Positions 1 to 11,126 of a stretch of DNA of 64,000 bases are shown piece by piece. The notes beneath the pieces were generated by a model, which worked only from the letters and a program-made list of their open reading frames with translations, did no database searches and was not told the DNA's origin. The number at the start of each line of letters is the position of its first letter. Position 1 is the first letter of the stretch. Source of the DNA: Hirundichthys speculiger. Its lineage: Eukaryota; Chordata; Actinopteri; Beloniformes; Exocoetidae. A program made the position numbers and the translations under genes. The DNA lies in the NCBI GenBank assembly GCA_018398805.1, contig JAGFBZ010001254.1:2379001-2443000 (forward strand), in the 5' to 3' direction.

Positions 1-1299
1 TTTTTTTTTAACATATAATCTTCAAGGGTTTGAATGTTTGAATCAAATGTTTCAGCCCAAGTCTTCAAAAAAGTGTTCCAAAGCATGGTAAACAAAATCA
101 TGAAAACTCCCTTTCTAATAACCCCAAAGCCTTCAGTCAAAATGTGTTTCTCAACACTACCTGCTAACACCCCTCAGGGAGATCTTCACTGCCAGAGGAC
201 AAGAGAAGGTTGTGGGTTTATAGGCAATCGCCCTGTAATATTACCTCTCTTCCCCTGCCACTTACACACACACATATACACACACGGCTACAACCTACAC
301 CATTTCAGGAATACGCTGATGCCTGTGAAGAATTTCCAGCCTGAGCCGAGGCTGCAGAGCTGTACAAGAATAACATCCAGCAGCCTTAAGGTGCTGCTGG
401 GTGAATCAGCCAGAATCTCAGTTTGTCTCCGGGGTGTTGTCCACCTGGTTGCTTCCTGGTGGTACGTAGTTCTACTGTGTTTTGAATACTGAAGAGAAGT
501 AATTCTGTATAAATGGATTCAATCAGATGTTTTTTTTGTTTTGTTTTTTTTTTTGTAAAACAAATGTCTGTTCCTTCTTTTGTCTTCACACCACCCCAGT
601 TGATAAAACTGACACAAAGTTGCCACACAATTTACCCCACCTCCATGTGCTGTTCTTTACCCTTGGAGCGACTAATATGACACACCAGTGTTGGTATTTT
701 TGGCACCATTACACTAATAGCCCATTCACTCCCAAAGTGAAGCAATCACAACCTTCCACTAGATGCCTCTTATCTTCACAGCTGTCGCTCAATTGATCCC
801 AGAGAGATTGTCGAGCAGGGGTTCATTTTTACCCCTGGCTAGTATGTAGGAGACTGCTGTCATTTACTCTTTGCAGTTTTATCTACTGTGTCTGACTGGT
901 AGCACTGCAAGACTTTACGTGGGCATCATCAGAGACATTAGGAAACTTTGAAGGTGGTGGCACGCACGGGTTGCAGTTGTGAGTGCTTAAGAGCCTCCAC
1001 TTTCACATCTGTAGCAGTGACTGTAGAGAGAAAATAAACTTTCAGCTACTGAAATATTTATCCCTTAACCCATTCAGTTTGACCTTTCACTGTAATCACC
1101 ATGTGATTAGTTTTCGTAAAACCTCTAATGCAGGCCATGCTCAAGATCTATGTTGTTAATAATGCATTGAAGATGAGGTGAAATGTAATCGCTCTGGCAT
1201 TTAACCTCCTGATGATGTCAAAGGGCAGCTTCAGTTTAGTTTTGCATTACAGGCCCAGCTGGCTGTGAACCACCCATGGAAAACTTCACTGACTGAACA
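1..1299. other. Non-genic stretch, no supported feature
   Basis: There is no exon-like or transposase-like reading frame here. The 152-codon open frame at 34-492 has low-complexity, non-domain-like content and no recognisable motif. A short imperfect CA-rich run lies at about 264-285, and long T runs occur at 530-556. I see nothing else. Confidence 0.6.
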
Positions 1300-1640
1300 T
1301 AACACAACATGAATGAAAACAGAAAGTACAAAAGCTCTCTTTATTAGCCACATCTTTACACCTCCATTTATAGCAGCTGGTTAAAGGGGGTGGAGTCAGG
1401 TTTTCAACTCAACTCCACCCACCTCTTCCACAGGGTGGGTCTCTTTTGAAATCTTGCTTTGCATTTACCCACTTCAGGGACAGCAAATGAAACATTGTGT
1501 GAAGTTGGCTAGCTATACGGGTGGGTGGGATGGGTCTGTGATGTCACAGCATTTTGCAAATTAGAACAGGTCTAATATGCTCTGATGCACAGAGAAAGTT
1601 ATTTTTTCATAATATAGCCCCTTTAACAATTGGTCACTTT
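1300..1640. mobile_element. Non-autonomous DNA element (MITE-like), copy 1 of 3
   Basis: This segment holds a GC-richer block with a gggggtggag motif at about 1386, a CCACCC-rich stretch and the core GGGTCTGTGATGTCACA at about 1530. It ends in cataatatagcccctttaa, which looks like a terminal repeat finishing in TTAA. The same order (G-rich GGAG motif, CTCCACC, cttttgaa, then TGTGATGTCACA) recurs at about 15950-16215, and the core recurs at about 49220. No matching left terminus was found, so this copy looks truncated on its left. It has no coding capacity. Assignment to a superfamily is not possible by eye. Confidence 0.5.
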
Positions 1641-2237
1641 TTATTTTTTATTTTATTTTTTTATTTTTCATTAACTATAACAAGCAGGCTAACACTAACA
1701 CTTCAGAATAGGATGATATGTGTGTATTGTATTCCTTTGTCAAGCATCACAACAGCATCATTTATGAAAATAATTATGTTCTATTTTTGATTTTAGTTGC
1801 TGTTCGGGCAAGCAATTTCTACTTTAATATTCAGTCTCTGTTGATTAGGTTTTTACTATTATAATTATTAAATATAAGTGAATATTTGCTCTCATTTTCA
1901 AAAAGGTTTATGAAATATTTTCACAAATGTCTTGGTACAACGAGAGGCAGGAATCATCACCTTGGTAACCAGTCCAGTTGGAAAGAGGTTTGTTGCTTTA
2001 TTCTTTAATTCTTTTGAAACTTCAGATACATCCACTAGATATCTTTTTTAATGATTAAGTTACTACAGAATTGATATATAAATCAAGAGCTAATGCTGCC
2101 TTCTGTAGCTGAGGTTTGTTTAAGTGGAAAGAGTGACAGCAATGAAAAAATGACAAAATTATACTAAATCCTTTTCTTAGTATAACGAAAAACACTGAAA
2201 TTTCCATTTCTATATGCAGCAGAATGTGTGCAGTGAG
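1641..2237. other. AT-rich non-genic stretch
   Basis: This is AT-rich sequence with T runs and no feature that I can support. Confidence 0.6.
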
Positions 2238-2323
2238 CATCCATCCATTCATCCATCCGTCCATCCGTTCGTTCATCCATCCATCCATCCATCCATCCAT
2301 CCATCCATCCATCCATCCATCCA
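2238..2323. repeat. (ATCC)n microsatellite
   Basis: A roughly 86-bp tetranucleotide array. It is imperfect in the left half (CATT, CCGT and CGTT interruptions) and nearly pure in the right half. Open frames crossing it only encode Ser-Ile-His-Pro or Trp-Met-Asp-Gly repeats and are not genes. Arrays of this type often arise from the 3' tails of fish SINEs and LINEs. A similar short TCCA tail ends the SINE at 21086, but no SINE body was seen next to this one. Confidence 0.95.
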
Positions 2324-5300
2324 AAAGTCTACTCAAGGCAATTCCAGCTCTCTTAAAGCAAAAGCAGGTGAACAACCTGGACATGTTAGCCAGTCATGCT
2401 GAGTAAGAGCAAGATGAAAAGTAGATCTTATGATGGGACTAGCTGCATAATCAGGGTATCTGCAAAATATTTAGCCTGGGAAACACAGGCTACTTGAGGG
2501 ACAGTAAAATGTGCCACTGTAATGCTCTGCAGAGACTGTTTCTGCAGCAGAGTTGACCTCTGATCACGTCTCACGTTACCTACATATTAGACTCCACAAG
2601 TGCACTGACAGCCTGAACAAGACTGTGGCCACTGGTGCAGTCAGGCAAACAAAAAGAAAATCCCTCCAACATGCTCTCACAGTTGAAACCTGTGTGAACT
2701 GCAATTATATTGCTCCCCGAGGAGCGCTTCTTGACACCCTAAAAAGGTAATGCTATACCTTCTGCTGAAGAACACAATCAGATGGTTCATAATCCTTGTC
2801 TGCATAATTACTAAGGCTTGGGGAAATTGAAGGGCTTGACTACCTATAAAGCTGGGGGCTTAAGTAATCTTAGTTAGAGAGTAAGCATTAAAAGGAATAC
2901 AGATGAATCAGTGCTGTTGCACGACTTATGTGACTACCTGCCACATTTGTATAAAGATGCAGCTAATAGGTCCCTCATGGCGTCTTTTGACGAGCAGCGG
3001 TGTGAGTGGCGGCATTTTGAATCATTTTGTAATGCTCAGCTTCAATTATCCATCTGTGTATCTATCTGTGGCAAGTTTTAAAAAGGGGGCACTTGTCTGG
3101 CAGGTAGTGAAGGGAGCTTAGTGTGTTTCTCACCAGATGAATATACTGACAGGTCATATCAGAAAAGTGGCAAGTGATGATGCCTCAACCCCCTCCCCAT
3201 CTGCCATCAGTAGACCTGACAGAGGACTGTCTGCTTCACTCACTGCTCTTTCACGTTCAATCAGACGATTTTGACCTCTCTTTTCCTATTACATGATGCT
3301 TCCTCCCGAGTCACAACAACTATGGTGCCACGGCTGGTGACTGCAGGGGATGTCATGAGCTGAAGTCGCTCTGAGTTATAGTGGCATTCCCTTAAGATTT
3401 GATGCAGCTGAATGGTCATTTGGCGAAGAACACAATCCATTTACTGAGGAGCTGGGAAAACATCATACTCTGCAGAAAGACTGTGGCTGAATCCATAACG
3501 ATAGATTCAGATGTACAGTACAAGTCAATTTGTCCGGGAGCTGATCTGACAGAACTGCAAGAGGCTGCAGCGTTTGTTTCACCTCAGAACTTTTTAAAAT
3601 GCAGAGTCCAACACATTTTGTGGCCCCTGGAGGCTCCGTTTACTGGAAGTCTTTTAAAAAGTCCTCCACCAACATGTCAACTGGATTTGTTCACTTCGAA
3701 ACACATTTTAGTGTTATATAATAGTTACACAAATGATTAAAAAAAAATTTAATAGAAAGCATCCTGCCATGGCTGTTGTTAACAGATTTGATATGTTCCA
3801 TGGACTGCTGGTCTGGGCCTCTGCTCTTGGCCACAAAAGAGAGGTTTTTGTCATATGGCAGATCTCAGAGCTGTGAGCCATTTAAGCAGAACTCACAGTG
3901 ATCAAGGTGACAGATCACTGTTTGGGCTTGAAAGCCCCTTTCTTTTGCCAGGTTCCCAGAAAAACCTGCAATTGGAAAATGACTGCGTATCAGCTTCTTT
4001 GTTCCTTCTGCTTAATTGCTGCCGAGCTGCAATATGTCAGCTCAGTCCAACAGACTGCCGCTGTCTCCCCTGCAAGTTGAGTTTTCCTGCTGTTACAACA
4101 CTCCTCTACTAATTGCGAGTATTTTGGAAGACAGGGCGGTCTAATGAAGGGAAAGGGATTCCGACCTAGCAAATCCCATCAAAAACACTGTTGGTAGAGG
4201 TGCGATATAATTGGTGACCACATAACTGAGCTTCTTTGATGTATTTCAAAGGTAAAGAATATATTTTGGAAACCACGATGTTAGCCAAAAGAATCCTCTT
4301 ATCTGCATGTTTAATGGTGGGAGAGTTTCCACTTGTGATTCCTTGGAGAATGTAATTACCTGTCAGCTGTGTGCCTGTCTCGCATACATCCAGATACGTG
4401 ACAATGGCTGTTCTCAGTGGCTGAAATGCTGTTCCCCTGGCATTTAACATTCATTGAGTAGATACAGAGCATTCATGTTGACATGCATTAAAAGCTACAC
4501 GTCTAACAAAGCAATGATACAGGTGTGTCTTCAGTAGTTAAGAGATGTAGAAATAACTATTTGGAAACTGACTTGTCAAACTAAGACTGCATATTCACCG
4601 TGTACAGTCATGTGTAATGCTTATGAAAAAGAAAAAAATGAGCGATCAGATGTACTGTAGCAGGCCGTATTAAACCTAGAATTCATCAAAGTGTTTTCCC
4701 AGATAAACAGGCCACAGAGGGAGTGACTGATATCAAATTGTGGGACATTAAGGTCTGAAGCAGACTCTTTTATCTGATCTCAAAGGGACAGCTGTGGTGT
4801 GTGGCCTGCATTTACTCCATTTGTGCACCAACAGCCATCAGATGAGACATTTATCGGAAGGTGGGGAGACCTCTAGACTTTGCTCAATTACCGTTGCAGA
4901 TTTGAAATGAAGCCTCCTCAAAGAAATGTGTGAAACTGCTATGACATATTATTTGGTAAAGGTACCTTTGACAATCCGAGCCTTCTGACAATGTTGGATA
5001 CCTTACATGTGCTGCATTTAAACGACCTGAAAAAAGGAGTAGAAAGACTGGCATCTTTTCTTTGGTGAGGTAGAGCTTTCCCAAGCATCAGGTTTTCCTC
5101 AACCTAACCAAGTAGTTTTGCTGCTAACACCCAAACAACAACATCTGAAAAGGAAATGACTGTTAGCTGAAAATGGATTCCATATTTGGAGGCTGGAAGG
5201 ATACAGCAGTAAATATATTCAATGTGACTATTAAATGTGTGTTTGTTTAAAATCTTCGTGTTTCTCATCATTGTTTGATAGGGTTTAGGCATTAAAGCAT

Positions 5301-8300
5301 ACGTTAATAACAGTGAGACAACTAAAAAAAAGGATGTTTTAAAAAAAAGCTGTCCCTTAGAGAGATGAGGCTCTTGCCCCTCTGGACAAGATGCAAACAT
5401 GGTGAAGGTATGAAAGGTAGTTAAAACTGGAAAGCATGGATGGAAAACGATCCCTTTCTTGCCCCCCCCTCCCCCCCCAAATGCATGAATGTAATTATTC
5501 AGACTTTGTGTCTATTCAACAATCTACAATGAGCTCTGTCCTCAAACTGGAATATAACCTCTTTACTGACTGGAAAACCTGCAAATTGGAAATGAATGCG
5601 TCTTGTGTGGATTGGGAATTTACTGTATATGTTCCCTACAACTTTCCACTACCATTTTTCTGTTGTCCTGCATTTCTGTAAAAACAGTTGTTGATGGACG
5701 CACACATCTATTCTCGCACATGCTTCTATTGCAAAGAAGTAAATAATGGCTTTGATATTAAAATTGTCAGAAGAGACATTGGAAAATGTCTTCAGACCAT
5801 CAAGACCTCGACCCTGTAGATTGTTTGTTATTGTTCCATTAACATAAAGTGCCTGTAAATTAACAACCCTGCAGGCAGCACAAGATAATATCACATCTAA
5901 GATCTTTTTGATATCCTGAAATGCCCCTCATATGAGCTTTTTCAGTGGGTGGTTGTCGAGGCTACAGCAAACAGAGCAAACATCATTATAAAGTGTTTAT
6001 TTATGAATTATAAACCATGACCTAGTAAGGCAGCTGAAGTGGAGTTGGAGGAGGATACATAAATCCAAGACCATGGCTCAACAACTATGTTTCCACTTCT
6101 ATTTGTAATTCATTCATTCTTTTGTTTTGGTTTCACTCTCTCAGTTTCTTGGTGAGGTTTTGAGGATAAATCTACTTGGTCAGGGTTAGGAATATAATCT
6201 ACCCAGCTATGATTAGGAAAACATTATGATTTTTACCTCAAAAATTATATTAATGTCACATGATTCAAGTGCCTTATCTTTCAGGAGGATGCTCACACAT
6301 GCTGAATTAAATTGCCAAATAAAGGTGACACAAAGGGTTGAAAAAAGCTATTTGAAAGATATGAGAAAAGAGCAGTGAATGCAAGAGAATCAATAAAACA
6401 TTATATAAACCAAGATATCTATTTACTTTGCTTTGATTTCAACATACTTTGAAAAAAAGGAAATAATTTGGTAGGTTTTGAGTCAATGCTCCATTTAAGC
6501 TCCCGCGGTAGCTGTTTTGTTTTTGTTTAAAAGTTGCAGAGTTGTAGTGAGAAACCATCCTAAATATTTTTGTAATCATGTCTGTTTGAAAAATAAGGGG
6601 AATAAAAAAACAAAATGTAATGAAGCTTCTTAACAATGTATTTCAAACAAAACAGAGGCAAAGCAATAATTTCAGTCTAAATTGAACACATTTCCAAAAT
6701 CCAATGATTTCCCTAAATGAAACTGCTTTGAGTAAACACAAAGTGCAATTAAATAGTTATTGTCTCTGCAAACAAGACTAAACTTGCACCAAAAGCAATG
6801 TATCCATGGTTATTTGCCACTCTGAGCACTCAGCAAGAATTAATCACACATGCAAATATCAACCCAAACAAGATTTCCAAATTGGTCTTCAACAAAGAGT
6901 TAAAAACAAAATCTTTTAAACTGTACTGAGACACTTCAGAGAGCCGTTGGTGACTTCCTGGGAAGTTAGTTTGGACACGTCTTTGCACATGTGAGATAGA
7001 GAAAGTTCACGTTTAAACAAACACGACTCTTTTCGTTTAAATGCAGGCTTAAACCCTCAAATATAAATCTAAACTTGCATCAGTGAATGGCTTAAATAAA
7101 GAGGTTGAGTCAGCTAGTGTCAAAGTTACAGTTGAATTTTTAAGCTCATTATGAGTCTGACCATAGCAGCTATTGTAGGGCTTTTATTGCAGAATAATTA
7201 TTGGGAACCTACTGCAGCTTTAACACTTATGCTATCTGACATTGTCAGCTGTATCAGCTACAGTCATGTGAAGGCCTCACTTGCCAATACTGTATATAAG
7301 AATATACAAAAGTAAAAAAATTAGCTATATTACATGTACATCTATAGCAGTGGTATACAGGCATCACCAAGGAGACCAGCTATCACTCTACGCTTGCCCC
7401 CCAGAGTACGATTTGGTTGAAATCACTAAGCAGTTTTTACAGCATCAAATTACTTTTGTGGTCATGCAGACAACTGCTGTCGGTGCTACTGTTTCACCAT
7501 CCAATCTTATTTCTGGGAAGCACCAAACTTGTTTGGAAGAAAGCCAATAAACCTCTCTAAATGACCAATTTTCTTTCAAATGATTGTCTGTGCTCTCTGA
7601 AGTTTCAAAGTATAGCAGTAGACTCACCATAATAACCTTCCTTCTGAGGATATAATAATGAATACAAAGCTATTACATTTGGGTTATGGCTTAAATTTAG
7701 CCATGCTGAAGTTCAAATCTGTTGGTGTACACAGGCATTAAAGGTGAATTAGGCTCTTTAGAAAGGTTATGATTCTTCAAAGGATATCTCAAGGTTTTCA
7801 AAGGCATGTGTGCTTCTATATCTCCGTTGTTAATGTGTTTTTTCTCCTTTCTGACCAGAACATTTTCAACAGACATCTAACAATATACAGTGAAGGCTCC
7901 AGATAATAGGGACCCTCAAATAGAATCACTTCTTCGTGCCACCCATCTCTATAGAAAGTGTGATTTACATTGACACAAGTCTGCGCTGCCTTTTCAGCTG
8001 CATCTGCCTCTTTCTCACTTCTTGCTTTTAAATACCTATTTGGACCCTTACAAACCTCAGCTTAGAGTGCAAAAAGCAATTTATAATGGTTGTCACTGTT
8101 CACGACAAAACAGAGACTTTTCTATAAACTGCAAGCAGGGCCACATGAAAGGATAAGGATAAAATAAAGAATATATATCTTTGTTCCCTTCGCTCCAACT
8201 CCTATGCACCTCCAGGAGAGACGCTGCTCCTCATTTGTCACAGAAGCCTTCCAGCCTCAAGAGGTTCTCTGGCTTTGATGAGTATAGTGTGCTTTTCTGT

Positions 8301-8381
8301 CTACACCCCACTTCTATTCTCTGGACATTCAGCATCAAACACAGATAACACTTGCCAGGGAGCCTTGCAACTCTAGAAGAG
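2324..8381. other. Long non-genic stretch
   Basis: About 6 kb without a supported gene or a recognisable mobile element. Open frames up to 113 codons (for example 3399-3740 on the plus strand) show no domain motif and no convincing splice context. The only notable composition is a pair of eight-base C runs at 5462-5478. The sequence is compatible with an intron or intergenic DNA. Confidence 0.55.
5462..5478. repeat. Poly-C tract (C8 T C8)
   Basis: Two runs of eight C are separated by a single T, so the minus strand carries G8-A-G8. It is a short homopolymer feature that could fold as a G-rich structure. No function is implied. Confidence 0.9.
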
Positions 8382-8819
8382 TGTCATGGCTTTGGGTTCG
8401 GAGGTCATGTTTTCTGGGTTTTCTGTTCTCTGTTGACTTGACTTCCTGCGTGACTTTGAAAGTCTGTCTTTTCCTTGTTGTTTTCTGATTTGCTTCCTTT
8501 TGCTCATCTCCCTGATTGTTTTGCACCTGTGTCTCATTTGATCCTTGGTTCATTTCAGTCTTGTCTTTTACCCTCTTCTTGGCTGGTCTGTCTGTTCTCT
8601 ATTGGGCTTGTCTTGGCTCCTTCTTTGTCCAGTTACTCAGGCCCTCTGGTTGCATTTTAGTTACGTTAGTTTGCTTTGTTTTTTTGGACATTCCTGCAAT
8701 GGCAGCACTTTGTGTTTTGGATAAATAAATAAAGGATTTTTGTCCGGATCTCCTGCCTCCCATACTCCTGTATTTGGGTCCCAATCCCTCAAACCGTAAT
8801 CGGAGTTCTGACTCTGACA
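8382..8819 (+). mobile_element. Solo LTR-like element
   Basis: The unit opens with TGTCATGG and closes with CTCTGACA. It therefore has TG...CA ends inside a short TGTCA/TGACA inverted repeat, as LTRs do. It is T- and GT-rich, about 440 bp long, and carries overlapping AATAAA polyadenylation signals at 8724-8733 followed by a T-rich segment, an arrangement expected of an R/U5 boundary in the plus orientation. No internal gag or pol frame lies beside it and no second LTR was found, so it reads as a solo LTR left by recombination. The overall look resembles Gypsy-type LTRs common in fish, but that family call is by memory. No clear 4-6 bp target duplication is visible (flanks gaag-ag and ttagtc). 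Confidence 0.6.
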
Positions 8820-9934
8820 TTAGTCCACTTCAGGTTCCAGGTTGAGTTCTGGTTAGATTCGGGATCAGGAAATTAGAGGGCCCGATTTGAGGTTTTTTTT
8901 TGTTTGTTTGTTTGTTCTCTGCAGTGGGGTTTGCAACCTGTCTTAGACTATATTGCTACTGGCATCTTTGTGCACGTGAAAGGCATTTCAGTGCCAAGTT
9001 ATACCTGAATCAGTGCTTTCCTGAGTACAAAAAAACTTAGGAGATAAAAAGAGAAATTCCCTTTAGCACCACTGTGTGTCATGAATGACTGATCTTCTGT
9101 TCATGGGACAGGCTCAGATTGTTGGAGAAATAATCGAAACCAGCAGAAGATGATGGATTAACGCCCTGTAATTTACAAATAAAGATGCATAAAAATAAAT
9201 ATGCAACATTCTGTGTCCAGTTGACTGTGACATGAAATGATTCAAATCAGTGAGTCAAGACACTGGGAGTCAACCTGTTAGTTTAGCTAGTGAGGTATGT
9301 TATATAAATAATATTTGCCATTTTTAGAGTAACGTTATCCCTTTGTTTCACAAGAGACCAGTAGTGTATTGATTTGGATGGGGGAAAATGTTAATTTAGG
9401 CAAGATATTTGGTAGTTAAATGATGAAAACAAGGGAAATCCAATTATTGTGAGACATTTTAAAAGGAAGTGATTAACATGTTATTCATGTATGTACAGTT
9501 TTTGTTATCAGTTTACTATCACTCCTCAGGATTTTTACTGAAGTTCCTTCAAATGGCTCTCAAAATGCCAAAGATGGTCACTAAAACTTGAGTTTTCCAT
9601 TTTTGATTAAATGCTATGGTAAAGATTCCCATCAACATATTTTACCATGTCCCTCATGTTTTGTCATTTCAGCTCGGTCAGCATTGCTTATCCAAAGTAA
9701 CAGCAGCATCTTCCCATTGTGAAGATGATTCATTCGCATCAACCTCCAGAAGCAGCACCAGCAACCCAGGCATATCAAACACACGTGCATATACTGATAT
9801 CTGTGAGCTAAGAACATTTTAATTAAACTGATAACATCTGCTATGCCTTGTAAAGATTTTTTACAATAACATGTGACTTGTGTGTGATCTCAATTCAGAT
9901 ATAATCTGCAACTAGTGAAACAGATCCTTGCTTC
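8820..9934. other. Non-genic stretch with a short (TTTG)n run
   Basis: There is no gene. A short TTTG repeat occupies about 8899-8914. The rest is ordinary AT-rich sequence. Confidence 0.6.
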
Positions 9935-11126
9935 AGGAAAGATTGCCAAAAATATTTGCTCACCCATTCAAATGATCAGAATCAGGTGTTCCAATCACTT
10001 CCATGGTCACAGGTGTATAAATTAAGCACTTAGGCATGCAGACTGTTTCTACAAACATTTGTGAAAGAATGGGTCGATCTCAGCGAGCTCAGTGAATTCC
10101 AGCGTGGAACTGTGATAGGATGACCACCTGTGAAACAAATCCAGTCATGAAATTTCCTCACTCCTAAATATTCCACAGTCAACTGTCAGCTGTATTATAA
10201 GGGAATGGAAGTGTTTGGGAACGAACAGCAACTCAGCCACAAAGTGGTAGGACACGTAAACTGATGGAGCGGGGTCGCCAATTTTCTGCAGAGTCAATCA
10301 CTACAGACCTCCAAACTTCATGTGGCCTTCAGATTAGATCAACAGTGAGCAGAGAGCTTGTTTGGGGTTTCCATGGTAGAGCAGCTGCATCCAAGCCATA
10401 CATCACCAGGTGCAATGCAAAGTGTTGGATGCAGTGGTGTAAAGCAGCCAATACTGGACTCTAGAGCAGTGGAGGAACGTTCTCTGGAGTGACGGATTAC
10501 AGTTCTCCATCTGGCAATCTGATGGAAGAGTCTGAGTTTGGTGGTTTCCAGGAGAACGGTACTTGTCTGACTGCATTGTGCCAAATGTAAAGTTTGACTT
10601 TAAAGGGGGGATTATGGTGTGGGGCTGTTTTTCAGGAGCTGGCCTTGGTCCCTTAGTTCCAGTGAAAGGAACTCTGAATGCTTCAGCAGACCAAGACATT
10701 TTGGATGATTCCATGTTCCCAGCTTTGTGGGAACAGTTTGGAGCTGGCCCCTTCCTCTTCCAACATGACTGTGCACCAGTGCACAAAGAAAGGTCCATAA
10801 AGACATGGATGGCAGAGTCTGGTGTGGATGAACTTGACTGGCCTGCACAGAGTCCTTACCTCAACCCTATAGAAGACCTTTGGGATGAATTAGAGCAGAG
10901 ACTCAGAGCCAGACCTTCTCAGCCAACATCAGTGTTTGACATCACAAATGCACTTTTGGAAAAATGGTCAAAAATCCCCATAAACACACTTTTAAACTTT
11001 GTGGACAGCCTTCCTAGAAGAGTTGAAGCAAGGGTGGACCCATGTCATATTGATTAGGAATGGGATGAACTAACGCTCATATGAGAGACAAGGCAGGTGA
11101 GCAAATACTTTTGGCAATATAGTGTA
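9935..11126 (+). mobile_element. Tc1/mariner-family transposon (degenerate)
   Basis: The left terminus contains ttgccaaaaatatttgctcacc at 9943-9964 and the right terminus at 11097-11126 is its inverted counterpart, ending ggcaatatagtgta next to a TA. The body is about 1.2 kb, the size usual for Tc1-like elements, and encodes a decayed transposase on the plus strand. The outermost bases of the left repeat do not match the right, so the left end is worn and its exact start is uncertain. Established knowledge: Tc1 elements move by a DDE transposase that binds such inverted repeats and inserts at TA. Inference: this copy is immobile by itself. Confidence 0.9.
10068..11060 (+). pseudogene. Tc1-like transposase pseudogene
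   Basis: The start region encodes MGRSQ at 10068, but a frame change within a few codons gives a stop. The next frame reads ELSEFQRGTVIG, a typical Tc1 N-terminus before the DNA-binding helices. A middle frame (10264-10464) reads SAESITTDLQTSCGLQI and GRAAASKPYITRCNAK. The C-terminal half is open from 10563 to 11057 (164 codons). It includes [19 protein letters not shown] with catalytic Asp at about 10767, and [14 protein letters not shown] with catalytic Glu at about 10872. Exactly 34 residues separate that Asp and Glu, which is the DD34E signature. The first Asp lies in WSD at about 10487, where the usual following Glu is Gly. At least three frameshifts or stops disrupt the reading frame, so no active enzyme is made. 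Confidence 0.92.

Noticed and set aside
2055..2402. Open frames with Trp-Met-Asp-Gly or Ile-His-Pro-Ser repeats
   Set aside because: They are translations of the (ATCC)n microsatellite in different frames.
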